A stretch of DNA of 64,000 nucleotides from Pseudomonas fluorescens (GTDB lineage Bacteria; Pseudomonadota; Gammaproteobacteria; Pseudomonadales; Pseudomonadaceae), in assembly GCF_902497995.1 (NCBI RefSeq), contig NZ_CABVII010000008.1, positions 62,001-126,000 of the forward strand, read 5' to 3'. A program made the translations under genes and the position numbers. Under the pieces are notes generated by a model. The model was not told the origin of the DNA. It saw only the letters and a list, made by a program, of their open reading frames with translations, and searched no databases. Of this stretch, positions 63,070 to 64,000 are shown in pieces. Numbering within the stretch: the stretch's first letter is position 1; the number at the start of each line of letters is the position of its first letter.

Positions 63070-64000
63070 TGGCCGAAATCCGCTTGCAGAACCTTGCCCA
63101 CAGCTATACCCGCACGCCGACCGGCCCTGACGATTACGCGATCCGCGAGATGGACCACGTCTGGGAGCAGGGCGGTGCCTACGCCTTGCTCGGGCCTTCG
63201 GGCTGCGGCAAGTCGACCTTGCTCAACATCATTTCCGGCCTGCTCAGTCCGTCCCAGGGCCAGGTGCTGTTCGACAACAAGGTCGTCAACGCGCTGACCC
63301 CGGAGAAGCGCAATATCGCCCAGGTTTTCCAGTTCCCGGTGGTCTACGACACCATGACGGTGTACGACAACCTGGCCTTCCCGCTGCGCAACCAGGGCAT
63401 GGCCGAGGCGAAGATTCACAGCAAGGTGCAGGACATTGCTGAAGTCCTCGACCTCCAGGCACTGCTGAGCAAGAAGGCGCGCAACCTCACCGCCGATGAA
63501 AAACAGAAAGTCTCCATGGGCCGGGGACTGGTGCGCGATGACGTGTCGGCGATTCTGTTCGACGAGCCGCTGACGGTGATCGACCCGCACCTGAAGTGGA
63601 AACTGCGGCGCAAGCTCAAGCAGATCCACGAGCAATTCAACATCACCATGGTCTACGTCACCCACGATCAACTGGAGGCCTCGACCTTTGCCGACAAAAT
63701 TGCGGTGATGTACGGCGGGCAGATCGTGCAGTTCGGCACGCCGCGGGAACTGTTCGAACGCCCGAGCCACACCTTTGTCGGCTATTTCATCGGCAGCCCG
63801 GGCATGAACCTGATCGAGGTGCAGCCGCAACCTGGCGGCGTCGGGTTCGCCTCGACTCACTTGCCGCTGTCCGCTGCACAGCAACTGCGCATCGCCGAGT
63901 CCGAGTGGCAAACCCTGAAGGTCGGCATCCGTCCGGAGTTCGTCCATGTGTGGGACGAACCCTTTGATGACGCGCTGCGGGCCCAAGTCGTACACGTCGA
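63069..64000 (+). CDS. ABC transporter ATP-binding protein, GlpT-like (partial at window end)
   Basis: About 310 residues are visible and the gene runs off the window. It has an intact Walker A GPSGCGKST (42-50), Walker B AILFDEP (161-167) and H-loop YVTHDQ (His199). Its signature motif is degenerate: LTADEKQ (140-146) stands where LSGGQ is expected. It is the partner of the preceding ATPase, whose signature is intact but whose H-loop is not. The TGATG junction couples translation of the two. The C-terminal TOBE-like domain is cut. Confidence 0.82.
   Translation, partial: MAEIRLQNLAHSYTRTPTGPDDYAIREMDHVWEQGGAYALLGPSGCGKSTLLNIISGLLSPSQGQVLFDNKVVNALTPEKRNIAQVFQFPVVYDTMTVYDNLAFPLRNQGMAEAKIHSKVQDIAEVLDLQALLSKKARNLTADEKQKVSMGRGLVRDDVSAILFDEPLTVIDPHLKWKLRRKLKQIHEQFNITMVYVTHDQLEASTFADKIAVMYGGQIVQFGTPRELFERPSHTFVGYFIGSPGMNLIEVQPQPGGVGFASTHLPLSAAQQLRIAESEWQTLKVGIRPEFVHVWDEPFDDALRAQVVHV

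Overview
The window is about 64 kb of a Pseudomonas chromosome, most likely from the P. fluorescens group. The evidence is the high G+C coding sequence, many REP/REPIN palindromes built on the core GGGAGCGGGCTTGCTCGCG, and gene blocks typical of the genus: lpxH-ppiB divergent from glnS-cysS, xthA with GNAT-tamA-tamB, selD-selU, codB-codA, and marR-OMF-emrA-emrB. No rRNA, tRNA or CRISPR array was seen.

Layout. 1-7.5 kb: the end of an isochorismatase-type hydrolase, a mechanosensitive channel fused to a cyclic-nucleotide-binding domain, an AhpD-like protein, a lower-GC DUF3857/transglutaminase gene that looks inserted, and a minus-strand emrA-emrB pair. 7.5-18.6 kb: a two-partner secretion pair (TpsB, then a 1.5-kaa filamentous-haemagglutinin-type TpsA) followed by an ECF sigma factor, FecR-type anti-sigma and TonB-receptor set; the receptor gene carries a one-base frameshift. 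18.8-23.9 kb: an MFS transporter, codB-codA and an alpha/beta hydrolase. 24-26.9 kb: an orphan TccC-type (Tc-toxin C subunit) RHS protein whose variable C-terminus encodes seven eukaryote-style C2H2 zinc fingers. 26.9-33 kb: queD, a patatin-like lipase, a PepSY-PepSY-response regulator-histidine kinase operon and an NhaC-type antiporter. 33-44 kb: housekeeping and stress genes (metallothionein, selD-selU, a histidine phosphatase, two GSTs, an FAD monooxygenase, a DUF1615 lipoprotein, a CBS protein, xthA, a GNAT protein). 44-54.8 kb: tamA-tamB and a MarR-controlled tripartite efflux operon. 54.9-59.5 kb: lpxH-ppiB divergent from glnS-cysS. 59.7-64 kb: a sigma-54 activator divergent from a glycerol-type ABC transporter operon with a visible -24/-12 promoter and a six-copy TGTTCA array.

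The most unusual feature is the TccC-like gene at 24020-26850. Its RHS core ends in a TccC-like DPAG...NLYGF region. The sequence then drops sharply in G+C and encodes seven tandem C2H2 fingers with TGEKP linkers, partly as exact 90-bp repeats whose recognition-helix positions differ. No TccC payload of this kind is known to me. A natural hypothesis is a sequence-specific DNA- or RNA-binding effector delivered into eukaryotic cells. A one-base frameshift separates core and payload in this sequence, so whether the allele is intact must be settled from reads.

Other noteworthy points are an emrB 3'-end remnant that makes the DUF3857 gene look like an inserted cassette, a MarR palindrome filling the spacer of its own promoter, and two ABC ATPases with complementary degenerate motifs that would leave one canonical ATP site.
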